NCBI GenBank assembly: GCA_964575255.1
Contig: CAZNPZ010000010.1
Coordinates: 8,400 to 72,399, forward strand
Direction of reading: 5' to 3'
DNA from: JAEZHK01 sp964575255
Lineage (GTDB): Bacteria > Bacillota > Clostridia > Christensenellales > Aristaeellaceae
DNA length: 64,000 nucleotides
The position numbers and the translations under genes are program-made. The notes below the pieces were generated by a model. That model saw only the letters and a list, made by a program, of their open reading frames with translations. It was not told the origin of the DNA and did not search any database. Positions 33,973 to 41,625 of this stretch are shown piece after piece; positions within the stretch are counted from its first letter, which is position 1; each line of letters starts with the position of its first letter.

Positions 33973-34164
33973 ATCGGGGGCAGAAGCCCCCGATTTCGCG
34001 GGAAGACGCGAAGCGGCTTTCCAGCGGATCAAAGCTGCCGGAGGGCGGCGTGTACGGCCGCAGGCTGCTACCGCTTTAAAGCGCAAGCCCAACCGTGAAC
34101 GAAGTGAACAGGGCTTGCGCCGTCCCCAAAGCAAACGAAAGATGCGCAAGCAGATTTCGTTTGC
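33973..34164. repeat. Intergenic hairpin array in the 33814-34167 gap
   Basis: The 354-base gap between PHP and araD genes has no credible gene but four strong hairpins: 33973-33994 (ATCGGGGGC arm, loop AGAA), 34001-34022 (GGAA, GACGCGAAGCGG, TTTCC), 34081-34120 (perfect 10-bp GCGCAAGCCC) and 34131-34164 (perfect 10-bp GCAAACGAAA arm around GATGCGCAAGCAGA). The last one lies four bases after the araD stop on the minus strand. The second and fourth are the module shared with R1 and R2, but the array as a whole matches neither family. A 33814-33972 stretch shows nothing else that I recognise. Confidence 0.75.
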
Positions 34165-34167
34165 CTG

Positions 34168-34872
34168 CTAGTGGGCTTCTCCTTGGCCATAATAGGCGTT
34201 CGCGCCGTGCTTGCGGAAGTAGTGCTTGTCCATGACCGACTGCGGCGCGGGCTCGGCATTGACGTTGAGCCGGTACGCGATCGCCGCCATGTGCGCGACC
34301 TCCTCCAGTACCGCCGCGTTCTCGACCGCCTTCATCGGGTTCTTGCCCCACGCGAACGGGCCGTGCTTTCGGACGATCACCGCGGGCGTCGCCAGCGGGT
34401 CTAGGTTCATCCCCTCAAACGTCTCCACGATCACGCGGCCGGTGTTCAGCTCGTAATCATCCTGGATCTCTTCCGGCGTCAGCATGCGGGTCAGCGGCAC
34501 GCTGCCGTAGAAGTAGTCGGCGTGGGTGGTGCCCAGGCAGGGCAGGTCACGCTCCGCCTGCGCGAAGGACGTTGCATAGCGGGAGTGGGTGTGCACGATG
34601 CCGCCCAGCCCGCCAAAGCGCCGGTAGAGTTCGAGATGGGTGGGCGTGTCGCTGGACGGGTTCAGGTCGCCCTCGACGCGGTTGCCTTCCAGATCCACCA
34701 CCACCATGTGCTCCGGCTTCATTTCCTCATAGGCGACGCCGCTGGGCTTGATGACCACGAGACCCTTCTCCCGGTCGATCGCGGAGACGTTGCCCCAGGT
34801 GAAGGTGACGAGGCCGTACTTGGGCAGAAGCAGGTTGGCGTCGCACACCAGTTTTTTCAGTTTCGACATCAT
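34168..34872 (-). CDS. araD: L-ribulose-5-phosphate 4-epimerase
   Basis: 234 residues from the ATG at 34872 (AAAGGAGG eight bases ahead). It converts L-ribulose-5-phosphate to D-xylulose-5-phosphate. AraD features are LVTFTWGNVSAID, VIKPSGVAYEEM, SSDTPTHLELYRRFG, the zinc histidines in IVHTHSRYATSFAQ, LGTTHADYFYGSVPLTR and RKHGPFAWG. The THADYF element separates AraD from the related FucA aldolases. Length matches the E. coli enzyme (231). No araA or araB nearby; it appears alone behind its own promoter. Confidence 0.92.
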   Translation of the reverse strand: MMSKLKKLVCDANLLLPKYGLVTFTWGNVSAIDREKGLVVIKPSGVAYEEMKPEHMVVVDLEGNRVEGDLNPSSDTPTHLELYRRFGGLGGIVHTHSRYATSFAQAERDLPCLGTTHADYFYGSVPLTRMLTPEEIQDDYELNTGRVIVETFEGMNLDPLATPAVIVRKHGPFAWGKNPMKAVENAAVLEEVAHMAAIAYRLNVNAEPAPQSVMDKHYFRKHGANAYYGQGEAH

Positions 34873-34906
34873 ATAGAATTCCTCCTTTGTCCGATCCAAT
34901 GCGCTC

Positions 34907-34915
34907 ATTATAGCA
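34907..34915 (-). promoter_or_regulatory. Extended -10 promoter of araD
   Basis: Minus strand TGCTATAAT (34915-34907) with a weak -35. It faces away from the kinase promoter 15 bases further on. Confidence 0.55.
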
Positions 34916-34930
34916 TATTTTCGGGGAGTA

Positions 34931-34939
34931 TGGTATACT
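34931..34939 (+). promoter_or_regulatory. Extended -10 promoter of the histidine kinase gene
   Basis: TGGTATACT, 39 bases before the ATG at 34978. The two divergent promoters of this region nearly overlap. Confidence 0.5.
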
Positions 34940-34977
34940 GCTAACGCCGGATTTACAGGCTTCTGGAGGGCGAAAGC

Positions 34978-35841
34978 ATGCGCAGGCGGCACATCGATCT
35001 GAATAAAACGACCGGTTTCGCCATTTTCACCAACGCCTTGCAGATCGTGGCCGCGTTGGCGGTGGCGGTTCTCGCGCTGGTCATGGGCGATCAGGCGTTT
35101 TCGGGGCAACTGGAGCAGGTGGCGCTGTCGGGCATGGCGCTGGTGGTGATCTGGGGCGCGGCGCTGGACATCCGCGACGCCTTCGCCGCACGCAAACTGA
35201 GCCAGCAGAGCGACATGCTGGAGGACGCGTTATCAAGCGTCAACGAACTGAACGGCACGCTGCGCGCGCAGCGGCACGACTTCATGAACCACCTGCAGGT
35301 TGTGTTCGGGCTGATCGATCTGGGCGCGAACGACGACGCACGGGAATACATCGAGCGGGTGTACGGCGACATACAGCGGGTGGGTCAGGCGCTGAAGACG
35401 TCGATCCCGGCGGTCAACGCGCTGCTGGCGGCGAAACTCAACGAGTGCAAGGCCCGGAACATCGAGGCGAAGCTGGAAAGCGCGTCCGCCTGGCGCGGCG
35501 TCCCGGCGGCGGACTGGGAACTCTGCAGGGTGCTAGGCAACCTCATCGACAACGCGCTGGACGCGCTGAAAGCGGTGGGCGCGCCGCGCCTGACCATCAA
35601 CATCGGCGAAACGCTCCGAGAATACACCTTTTCGGTCGAAAACAACGGCCCCGCCATCCTGGAAGAGATCAGGGAATCCCTGTTCGAGGCGGGCGTCACC
35701 ACCCACGGAGAAGGCCGCGGAATGGGGCTTTCGATTGTCAAGGAGATCATGGAATCCTACGGCGGAAGGATTGATGTTGACTCCAGCGAGGAACTGACCC
35801 GGTTCTCCGGCTGTATCCCGAAGGTGGCTCAAAGCGCCTGA
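34978..35841 (+). CDS. Sensor histidine kinase, Spo0B/CitA-type
   Basis: 287 residues. Two membrane helices (FAIFTNALQIVAALAVAVLALV and VALSGMALVVIWGAALDI) enclose a very short loop, so there is no sizeable external sensor. A helical linker leads to the phospho-acceptor QRHDFMNHLQVVFGLIDLG (Spo0B-type, His in RHDF.NHL). The ATPase domain has the N box LIDNALDAL and GEGRGMGLSIVKEIM. The N-terminal sensing may be within the membrane, as in agr/ComD-like kinases. No response regulator lies next to it: downstream genes are on the other strand. It is an orphan kinase by position. Confidence 0.88.
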   Translation: MRRRHIDLNKTTGFAIFTNALQIVAALAVAVLALVMGDQAFSGQLEQVALSGMALVVIWGAALDIRDAFAARKLSQQSDMLEDALSSVNELNGTLRAQRHDFMNHLQVVFGLIDLGANDDAREYIERVYGDIQRVGQALKTSIPAVNALLAAKLNECKARNIEAKLESASAWRGVPAADWELCRVLGNLIDNALDALKAVGAPRLTINIGETLREYTFSVENNGPAILEEIRESLFEAGVTTHGEGRGMGLSIVKEIMESYGGRIDVDSSEELTRFSGCIPKVAQSA

Positions 35842-35879
35842 CGCTTGGATGCTCCAATACCAAAGGCGCAATCGTACGG

Positions 35880-35895
35880 CCCCGCGTAAGCGGGG
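35880..35895. terminator. Short hairpin between convergent genes
   Basis: CCCCGC/GCGGGG stem with loop GTAA, followed on the plus strand by TAATATTTTC. A weak bidirectional terminator. Confidence 0.4.
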
Positions 35896-35896
35896 T

Positions 35897-36619
35897 CTAA
35901 TATTTTCGTTTGACCAGGATCGCCCAGCGGATCACAATCATCAGGCAGGCGTAGGAAAACAGCGCGCCGCAGCACCGAGCGGTGTCTGGCAAGGTGAGGA
36001 TGGTCTTCCCGGAGAGGCGCAGCGCGACGAACGACAGCGGCGGGAACAGGACGCCCACGATGTTCAGCGGCGGCCACAGCGCGGCAAGACCGGGCTTTAC
36101 AAGCCCCAGGATGGAAAGAAGCAGCGCGGCGAGTGCCGACAGTTTCCGATCGCCCACCACGCGCGGGTGAAAGAACCAGCCGGTCACGCCGCCGAGAAAT
36201 GAAGCACCGGTTAAAAGCGCGAACGCGAACAGCGCGGTTTGTGCCTTCAATGGGGTCTTGTAGAGGCCGCCGTTCATGGCGAGGTTCACCGCCACCGGGT
36301 AAACCACCGCCACCGCGCCGAACAGCGCGCCGATTGTCAGCAGGAACATTCCGTCCCCCAGATGGCGCTTTCCCTCACTCCCGGCCTTGATCCGGATCAG
36401 CTGCTCCAGCCCCGGGTCGTCCGCCATGTCGAATCCCGCCCAGACCATCACAAAGTACAGCACCATCGCCGACAGCGTGAAATCCCCCACCGCTTCCGCA
36501 GGCGCGGTAGAATACAGTACCGCCACGAACAGCACCGCCGCCGTCAGCTGCATCACGAAGCGGCTGGCGCTAAGATACAGCGCCAACTGGAAACGCGTCA
36601 GTTTATAGGCTGTCTTCAT
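35897..36619 (-). CDS. ABC transporter membrane protein (unrecognised subfamily)
   Basis: 240 residues with six hydrophobic segments (for example FVMQLTAAVLFVAVLYS, LTIGALFGAVAVVYPVAV, LFAFALLTGASFLGGVTGWFF, CGALFSYACLMIVIRWAIL). It starts inside the end of the preceding ATPase gene (17-base overlap) with CCGGGAGA ahead, so the two form one transporter unit. Its cytoplasmic loop includes DDPGLEQLIRIKAGSEGKRHLGDG. It resembles ABC-2-like export or lantibiotic-immunity permeases only in general layout. Substrate unknown. Confidence 0.75.
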   Translation of the reverse strand: MKTAYKLTRFQLALYLSASRFVMQLTAAVLFVAVLYSTAPAEAVGDFTLSAMVLYFVMVWAGFDMADDPGLEQLIRIKAGSEGKRHLGDGMFLLTIGALFGAVAVVYPVAVNLAMNGGLYKTPLKAQTALFAFALLTGASFLGGVTGWFFHPRVVGDRKLSALAALLLSILGLVKPGLAALWPPLNIVGVLFPPLSFVALRLSGKTILTLPDTARCCGALFSYACLMIVIRWAILVKRKY

Positions 36620-37421
36620 CGCGCATCTCCCGGATCGAACAGCCCGCCTGGATCATCTTGACGATCAGGCGGTCCGCGTCTTTTTGGAGGACGGACAGAA
36701 TCATCCGCCCGTCCCGCCTTAGGCAGGCCACGCCTTCCGGCAGTTCAACTTCCCTGTCCGGCTCAAACGTCAAAAGTAGCCGCTGCGCGAGCGCCTCTCC
36801 AGCCTCCACCCGGATCAAGCCATGCGCGCCTACCCGGTACGCCTCGTCCGCAAGCCGCCCGACCAGAAACGGCTCGTGGCAGGATAACAGCACCGCCGTC
36901 CCTGCCCGCTTCATCGCGAGCACTTTCTCGACGAATACCCGCTGGGACGGCTCGTCCTGCCCGGACAGTGGCTCATCCAGCAGTAATAAGTCGCGCGGGC
37001 GCATCAACGCCTGCACCACCGCCACCTTCTGAAGCGTGCCCTTGGAGAGTTTACTCATCGGCTGATCGCAGAGGTCGTCCATGAAGAAGTCGGCGAACAG
37101 CGTGAATCCCGCCTCGGCCTCGTCGCGGCGCATCCCCTCGATGGCCGCGAGGTGGCGCGCAAACTGCCGCGCGGTCATGTTGAGCCTTGGAAACTGCTCC
37201 GGCACGTAGCCGATGGACAGTTGCTTGGCCCGCCGGACTTCGCCCGCCGTGGCGGACACAAGGCCGCCCGCGATCTTCAGGAGCGTCGTCTTCCCCGCGC
37301 CGTTTCGCCCGGTCAGCGCGCAGCACGCGCCGCGCCGCACGACGAGGCTGACGTTTTCAAACAGCGCGCCGCGCCCATAGGACTTGGCCACGCCAGTAAT
37401 CTCCAAAACCGCCGCTTCCAT
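36603..37421 (-). CDS. ABC transporter ATP-binding protein (NatA/BcrA-like)
   Basis: 272 residues from the ATG at 37421 (AAGGAGCG ahead). Walker A TGRNGAGKTTLLKIAGG, Q-loop YVPEQFPRLNMTARQF, signature LSKGTLQKVAVVQAL (Gly-Gly of LSGGQ replaced by KG, as in many BcrA-type ATPases), Walker B DLLLLDEPLSGQD and His switch LLSCHEP. A roughly 60-residue C-terminal extension follows (EVELPEGVACLRRDGRMILS). It is the partner of the permease that follows. Transcription probably starts at the promoter at 37447-37475, whose -35 box lies in a palindrome. Confidence 0.88.
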   Translation of the reverse strand: MEAAVLEITGVAKSYGRGALFENVSLVVRRGACCALTGRNGAGKTTLLKIAGGLVSATAGEVRRAKQLSIGYVPEQFPRLNMTARQFARHLAAIEGMRRDEAEAGFTLFADFFMDDLCDQPMSKLSKGTLQKVAVVQALMRPRDLLLLDEPLSGQDEPSQRVFVEKVLAMKRAGTAVLLSCHEPFLVGRLADEAYRVGAHGLIRVEAGEALAQRLLLTFEPDREVELPEGVACLRRDGRMILSVLQKDADRLIVKMIQAGCSIREMRDEDSL

Positions 37422-37446
37422 ACGCGCTCCTTACTGTTTTTTCCAT

Positions 37447-37475
37447 ATCATATCTTTTATCAGGATTCACATCAA
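37447..37475 (-). promoter_or_regulatory. Promoter of the minus-strand ABC pair
   Basis: Minus strand TTGATG (37475-37470), 17 bases, TATGAT (37452-37447), 26 bases before the ATG. The -35 box sits in the centre of the palindrome 37465-37482. Confidence 0.6.
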
Positions 37476-37482
37476 TGTGAAT
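37465..37482. promoter_or_regulatory. Operator-like palindrome between divergent ABC modules
   Basis: ATTCACAT-CA-ATGTGAAT, eight-base perfect arms. It covers the -35 box of the minus-strand ABC promoter and ends 15 bases before the -35 box of the plus-strand one. A repressor bound here would block the first and could affect the second. The AbrB-like gene product is a candidate but unproved. Confidence 0.55.
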
Positions 37483-37496
37483 TTTGTGGCAATTGC

Positions 37497-37524
37497 TTGA
37501 CATTCCGCGTACACCGAGTATAAT
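37497..37524 (+). promoter_or_regulatory. Promoter of the AbrB-like/ABC operon
   Basis: Perfect TTGACA (37497-37502), 16 bases, perfect TATAAT (37519-37524). Confidence 0.85.
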
Positions 37525-37563
37525 TAGTTATACAAATCATACTTTTCTAACGAGGTGAACTCC

Positions 37564-37794
37564 ATGAAACAACCGGAAGGCAAATACGCGTGGACGGTGA
37601 CGGTGGGCGAAAAGGGGCAGATCGTCATTCCCAAGAAGGCGCGGGAGCTGTTTGGCATCAAGCCCGGCGACACGCTGATGCTGCTGGCGGACGTGCAGCA
37701 GGGCATCGCAATCCCGCCGAGGGCGCTGTTTGCCACACTGATGGAGAACATGTTCCGCACGGGCGGACTGGAGAAAGGCGAGGAAGAACCGTGA
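37564..37794 (+). CDS. AbrB/SpoVT-type transcriptional regulator
   Basis: 76 residues from the ATG at 37564 (GAGGTGAA six bases ahead). The swapped-hairpin DNA-binding domain is clear: WTVTVGEKGQIVIPKKAREL, then FGIKPGDTLMLLADVQQGIA. The last 25 residues are a short helix and an acidic end. Such proteins are dimeric or tetrameric regulators. It is the first gene of an operon with an ABC ATPase and permease (GTGA overlap), so it probably controls this transporter and perhaps the divergent one. Confidence 0.9.
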   Translation: MKQPEGKYAWTVTVGEKGQIVIPKKARELFGIKPGDTLMLLADVQQGIAIPPRALFATLMENMFRTGGLEKGEEEP

Positions 37795-38522
37795 ACGCGA
37801 TTGAGATGCAGGGCCTTACCAAGGTCTACAAGAGCCGCACGGCGGTTGACCATTTGAACCTCACAATCGGCGAGGGCGAATTGTTTGCGCTTCTGGGGCC
37901 CAACGGCGCGGGCAAGACCACGACGATCCGCATGCTGTCCTGTCTGGCCGCGCCGACGGAGGGCGACGCGATTCTGTGCGGCGAAAGTATCGTGAAAAAC
38001 CCGGAAGCCGTGCGCGCAAAAATCAACGTGTCCCCGCAGGAGACCGCGGTGGCGCAGAAACTGAGCGTCCGGGAAAATTTGGAACTGATCGCGGAAATCT
38101 ACGGCATGAAGCGCGGCGAGGCGCGGGATAAGGCGGAAGAGATGATGCGGGATTTCGCGCTGACCGAGCGCGCGCGCGACCGCGCGAAGGGGCTGTCCGG
38201 CGGGCTTCAGCGGCGGTTGAGCATCGCGATGGCGCTGATCTCCAATCCCAAAATTCTATTTCTGGACGAGCCGACGCTGGGACTGGACGTGCGCGCGCGC
38301 CGCGACCTGTGGAAGCACGTTTTTGCGCTCAAAGGGAAAATGACCATCATCCTGACCACCCATTACCTGGAGGAAGCGGAAGCGCTGTCCGACCGGATCG
38401 GCATCATGAACCGCGGGCGGCTTCAGATCGTCGGCACCGCTTCAGACATCGTGCGCGAGGCCGGCAAGCCGAACTTTGAGGAAGCGTTCCTATCCCTGAC
38501 CGACGAGGAGGCGCTCGCATGA
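37791..38522 (+). CDS. ABC transporter ATP-binding protein (CcmA/NatA-like)
   Basis: 243 residues from a GTG at 37791, overlapping the regulator's stop (GTGA) with GAGGAAG in front. Motifs are LLGPNGAGKTTTIRML, the Q-loop VSPQETAVAQKLSV, LSGGLQRRLSIAMAL, ILFLDEPTLGLD and LTTHYLEEAEAL. This is the export-type (drug or natural product) class. It overlaps the permease gene by four bases. Confidence 0.92.
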   Translation: MNAIEMQGLTKVYKSRTAVDHLNLTIGEGELFALLGPNGAGKTTTIRMLSCLAAPTEGDAILCGESIVKNPEAVRAKINVSPQETAVAQKLSVRENLELIAEIYGMKRGEARDKAEEMMRDFALTERARDRAKGLSGGLQRRLSIAMALISNPKILFLDEPTLGLDVRARRDLWKHVFALKGKMTIILTTHYLEEAEALSDRIGIMNRGRLQIVGTASDIVREAGKPNFEEAFLSLTDEEALA

Positions 38523-39247
38523 GGACAATGGCCTTTTCTTCCCGGAACGCCAAGGAGATCGTCCGCGATCCGCTGACATTCGTGTTCGGCATCCTGCTCC
38601 CGGTGCTTCTGATCGCGATGATCAACGCGCTGACCAGTAAGGCCGGCGCGGTCAATCCCGCGTTCGCGATGGACAATTTCGCGCCGGGCATGGCGGTGTT
38701 CAGTCTGACGTTCGTGATGCTGTTTTCGTCGATGCTGGTTTCGGGCGACCGGGCGAGCGCATTCCTTGCAAGGCTGTTCTCGTCGCCGCTGCGCGCTTCC
38801 GACTACATCCTCGGCTATTCGCTGCCGGTGTTCGCGATTGGCCTCATCCAGGCGCTGATCTGCTTGCTGGCGGCGCTGCCGTTCGGCCTCGCGCCAACGA
38901 ATCTTCCATTGACGATGCTCGCGCTGCTCCCCACCGTCGCGCTGATGACCGGGATGGGGCTATTCCTGGGCACGGCGCTGACTGACAGGCAGTCGGGCGG
39001 CATCTTCCCCATCGTGATTAACGCCGCGACGCTGCTGTCCGGCACCTGGTTCAGCCTGAGCCTGATCGGAGGCTGGTTTGAAAAGATCGGCTATGCGCTG
39101 CCGTTTGCCCACGCGGTGGACGCCGCCAAGCTGACGCTTCTGGGGGACTTCCGCGCCGCGCTGCCCCACATGGGCTGGGTGCTTCTGTACGCCGTCGCGC
39201 TGTACGCGCTGGCCATCCGGCTGTTCCGGCGCAAGATGCGCACTTAG
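38519..39247 (+). CDS. ABC-2 type transporter permease
   Basis: 242 residues, six membrane segments, with the amphipathic KEIVRDPLTFVFGILLPVLLIAM start typical of ABC-2 permeases. RLFSSPLRASDYILGYSLP and INAATLLSGTWFSLSLIGGWF are further family elements. The ATG overlaps the ATPase stop (ATGA). Together with the ATPase and AbrB-like regulator it forms a self-contained export system of unknown cargo. Confidence 0.9.
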   Translation: MRTMAFSSRNAKEIVRDPLTFVFGILLPVLLIAMINALTSKAGAVNPAFAMDNFAPGMAVFSLTFVMLFSSMLVSGDRASAFLARLFSSPLRASDYILGYSLPVFAIGLIQALICLLAALPFGLAPTNLPLTMLALLPTVALMTGMGLFLGTALTDRQSGGIFPIVINAATLLSGTWFSLSLIGGWFEKIGYALPFAHAVDAAKLTLLGDFRAALPHMGWVLLYAVALYALAIRLFRRKMRT

Positions 39248-39317
39248 TGCTCCGCCCACCACAGAAGTTTCTATCCCGACGGATCTTTTTGCCCTTGTCT
39301 GTGTCGCTCTCCGATTG

Positions 39318-39373
39318 ACGTAGCGCTGCATTTCACGCCGGAGGCGTATCCCGAAGGGTCGCCTGTGCTTCGG
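39318..39373 (-). repeat. Dispersed repeat R3, copy 2 (inverted)
   Basis: Reverse complement matches 3579-3633 with only a few differences over about 55 bases. It lies between the convergent ABC permease and HD-domain genes. Confidence 0.75.
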
Positions 39374-39439
39374 CTCCTTGACAAGAACAAAAATCTCTCG
39401 TCGGTCTTGCGCAACTTCTGTAGTTGCCGGAGCACATCA

Positions 39440-39922
39440 TCAAAAGTAAATCTGATGCAGGAATTTCAAACCTGTCGCAGTCCGAAAGATCCTCTCCCGG
39501 ACGGACGCGACCGCGTCGGGGCCGATTTCGTCCTCGTAAATGTTGACGAGGAAGTCCGCCTCCACCAGAATCCGGTAGTCAAGCCCCTGAATGTCGGTAT
39601 AGGTGTGATGGTGCGCGATGAGCCAGCATACGCGTTCGGCATCCTCCGCGCCGCATCCGGCGTTCAGCAGCAGCTCCCTCGCCGGGGCGGGGCCTTCAAG
39701 TTCCTGGTAATGCCCGGCGCTGGAGCCGTACTTTCCCTCGCTCGGCTTGATGCCGATGTCGTGGGTCAGCGCGGCCAACTCGATCACGCGCATCAGGCCC
39801 TCATCCACGCCCTCGCCCAGCGCGATCGCCCGCGCGAAGCCGTACACCTTCAGAAAATGGTGGATGCGCCGCGCGTCCTGCCCGAAGAACTCGATCATCG
39901 CGGCCATGACCTTCCCAACCAT
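39440..39922 (-). CDS. HD-domain hydrolase
   Basis: 160 residues from the ATG at 39922 (GGAGG seven bases ahead; an ATG six codons earlier overlaps that site). HD-superfamily metal motifs are in order: RRIHHFLKVYGFARAI (first His), ALTHDIGIK (the HD pair), LIAHHHTY and the distal Asp in DYRILVEADFLVNI. Small single-domain proteins like this are often annotated as phosphohydrolases of unknown substrate. No sensor or synthetase domain. It ends without an obvious terminator near repeat R3. Confidence 0.88.
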   Translation of the reverse strand: MVGKVMAAMIEFFGQDARRIHHFLKVYGFARAIALGEGVDEGLMRVIELAALTHDIGIKPSEGKYGSSAGHYQELEGPAPARELLLNAGCGAEDAERVCWLIAHHHTYTDIQGLDYRILVEADFLVNIYEDEIGPDAVASVRERIFRTATGLKFLHQIYF

Positions 39923-39939
39923 TTGAAAACCTCCAATCA

Positions 39940-39974
39940 TAAAGAAGAGGCGCGAACCAGTCGGTTCGCGCCTC
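39940..39974 (-). terminator. Terminator after the MFS gene
   Basis: 12-bp perfect stem GAGGCGCGAACC with a 4-base loop. On the minus strand it runs into TTCTTTATG. Confidence 0.8.
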
Positions 39975-39980
39975 CTGACG

Positions 39981-41177
39981 TTACGACTCCGCTTTTGGTT
40001 TCTTGATGAGAACGATGAACGCCAGCGCGATCAGGCAGCACACCGCCGCCATCACGAACGAGCCGGTGTGCGACGCGTCCTGCGGGAACAGCCCCGCCAG
40101 TTTGGGCGCGCCCAGCGCCGCGATGCCAAAGCCCACCATCACGCAGCCGTAGTTGAGGCCCATGAATTTGGTGCCGAAGTTGTCCGCCGTCAGCGCCGGG
40201 AACACGCTGGCGCAGCCGCCGAACGCGAACGCGATCAGCGCGACACACACCATGAACAGGAAGCCCTGCGCCACAATCAGCGCCAGGATGCCCACCAGCG
40301 TCACGCCGATGATGCAATAGATCGCGTTCTTGCGGCCGATCCGGTCGGACGCCCAGGAGAACAGAAGCCGCCCCGCCGCGCTCGCGATGCCGGTGGTCAT
40401 GACCAGTACATTCTGGAACGCGTCGGTCAGCCCGCGCTCCGCGCCCAGCGCCTTAAACTGCGGGTTCAGGATGAAGTAGGCCGGCAGGATCAGCATCATG
40501 CCGAAGAAAATCTTGTAGAACTGGGAAGTCCTCAGCATCTCTCCGGTCTCATAGTGCTTCTGCGCGGGCTTCGCGCCCGGCCCCTTTGCGGCCCCGGCGG
40601 GCAGGTAGTCCGCAGGCGGGTTCACGACCGGGAGCGACGAAAGCGTGCAGACCACGAGGAACAATATGCCGATCGCGGTGAACGTGAACGGTACGCCTTT
40701 TGACGCCAGGAGCGCCGACGCGAGCGGCGTAAAGATGACCAGCGAGAATCCGAACGCGCTCACCATCATGCCGGTGGCAAAGCCGCGCCGGTCGGGGAAC
40801 CACTTCTGAACGACCGAGACGGTCGTGGTGTACACCATGCCGACGCCGAGACCCGCGATCACGCCGTAGGTCAGGTAGATCATCTTGGGGTTCGCGGCGG
40901 TGACCAGCGAGGTCAGGATCATGCCCAGGCTGAACACAAAGCTCGCGCCGATCAGAACCACCCGCGGCCCCAGCTTGTCCTGCAATTTGCCGCCACCGAC
41001 GATGCCCACCACGAACGCGGCCAGCATGATCGACGAAGTAAACGCGGCGTCCGCCGGATCCCAGTTCAGATACGCGGCGACGGGGCCTCTGAATACGCTC
41101 CACATGTACACGATGCCAGCGCAGAGCTGGAGCAGCATGCCCGCGCCCAATACCACGCTACGGTTTGTCTTGCCCAT
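39981..41177 (-). CDS. MFS transporter, oxalate/formate antiporter (OFA) family
   Basis: 398 residues from the ATG at 41177 (AAAGGAAG ahead). About twelve membrane segments in two halves with a central loop around residues 190-215 (PPADYLPAGAAKGPGAKPAQ). OFA-family traits are MLLQLCAGIVYMWSVFRGPVA at the start, GGKLQDKLGPRVVLIGA, GLGVGMVYTTTVSVVQKWFP and RRGFATGMMVSAFGFS; the second half has GRLLFSWASDRIGRKNA. Relatives exchange oxalate and formate or move other monocarboxylates. No oxalate-decarboxylating genes are nearby, so the substrate is open. Confidence 0.9.
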   Translation of the reverse strand: MGKTNRSVVLGAGMLLQLCAGIVYMWSVFRGPVAAYLNWDPADAAFTSSIMLAAFVVGIVGGGKLQDKLGPRVVLIGASFVFSLGMILTSLVTAANPKMIYLTYGVIAGLGVGMVYTTTVSVVQKWFPDRRGFATGMMVSAFGFSLVIFTPLASALLASKGVPFTFTAIGILFLVVCTLSSLPVVNPPADYLPAGAAKGPGAKPAQKHYETGEMLRTSQFYKIFFGMMLILPAYFILNPQFKALGAERGLTDAFQNVLVMTTGIASAAGRLLFSWASDRIGRKNAIYCIIGVTLVGILALIVAQGFLFMVCVALIAFAFGGCASVFPALTADNFGTKFMGLNYGCVMVGFGIAALGAPKLAGLFPQDASHTGSFVMAAVCCLIALAFIVLIKKPKAES

Positions 41178-41228
41178 CTTACCATACTTCCTTTCTACAC
41201 GCGGGAATCGCGCGCTCCCCGCGGGTAT

Positions 41229-41257
41229 AAAATACCATACGTAAAATATGTTGTCAA
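41229..41257 (-). promoter_or_regulatory. Promoter of the MFS gene
   Basis: Minus strand perfect TTGACA (41257-41252), 17 bases, TATTTT (41234-41229) with an extended TGG. Confidence 0.65.
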
Positions 41258-41533
41258 TTTGAATGTTGTCCATCATCCCGGAAGCAGAAAACCGCGGATT
41301 GTTCACGGGCTGTTCAATTACCGAAAGACCCGATGCCGAGGTCTTCGAGAACAGGTCGCCAAACTGAATATCCAGTTCGCGCTGGCGAACCAGTATCTGT
41401 CTGACAGGCTGGGCCTGCTGGTCTGATTTGGTTCCCAGCGCGACAGGAAAGCAGCGTAAGTTATGCGGTTTCTTGGATACCTTTGGGCGTTGCCGTGTTT
41501 GCTCCGGTATTGCGCGTTGTTGCCTTAATAATC

Positions 41534-41562
41534 TTGACAGATATCGACCATAACCGTATAAT
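41534..41562 (+). promoter_or_regulatory. Consensus sigma-A promoter of gdhA
   Basis: Perfect TTGACA (41534-41539), 17 bases, perfect TATAAT (41557-41562). Expected to be a very strong promoter. Confidence 0.9.
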
Positions 41563-41625
41563 CATGCATTAGTATGATTGTGCGTTTGCACAGTGTGCCA
41601 ATTCAAATCGTCAGGAGATGTTGGG

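Larger units (their letters stand above)
41178..41625. other. Intergenic region with two divergent promoters and a possible gene remnant
   Basis: The 448-base region carries the MFS promoter (41229-41257) and the gdhA promoter (41534-41562). In between, the plus-strand frame that ends with the TGA at 41425-41427 reads ...REQVAKLNIQFALANQYLSD..., a helical protein-like stretch with no start or ribosome site. It may be the tail of a lost gene. I cannot identify it. Confidence 0.35.

Noticed and set aside
34168..34872. FucA (fuculose-phosphate aldolase) as identity of the araD gene, given the nearby fkp
   Set aside because: The LGTTHADYFYG segment and overall length are those of ribulose-5-phosphate 4-epimerase rather than FucA.
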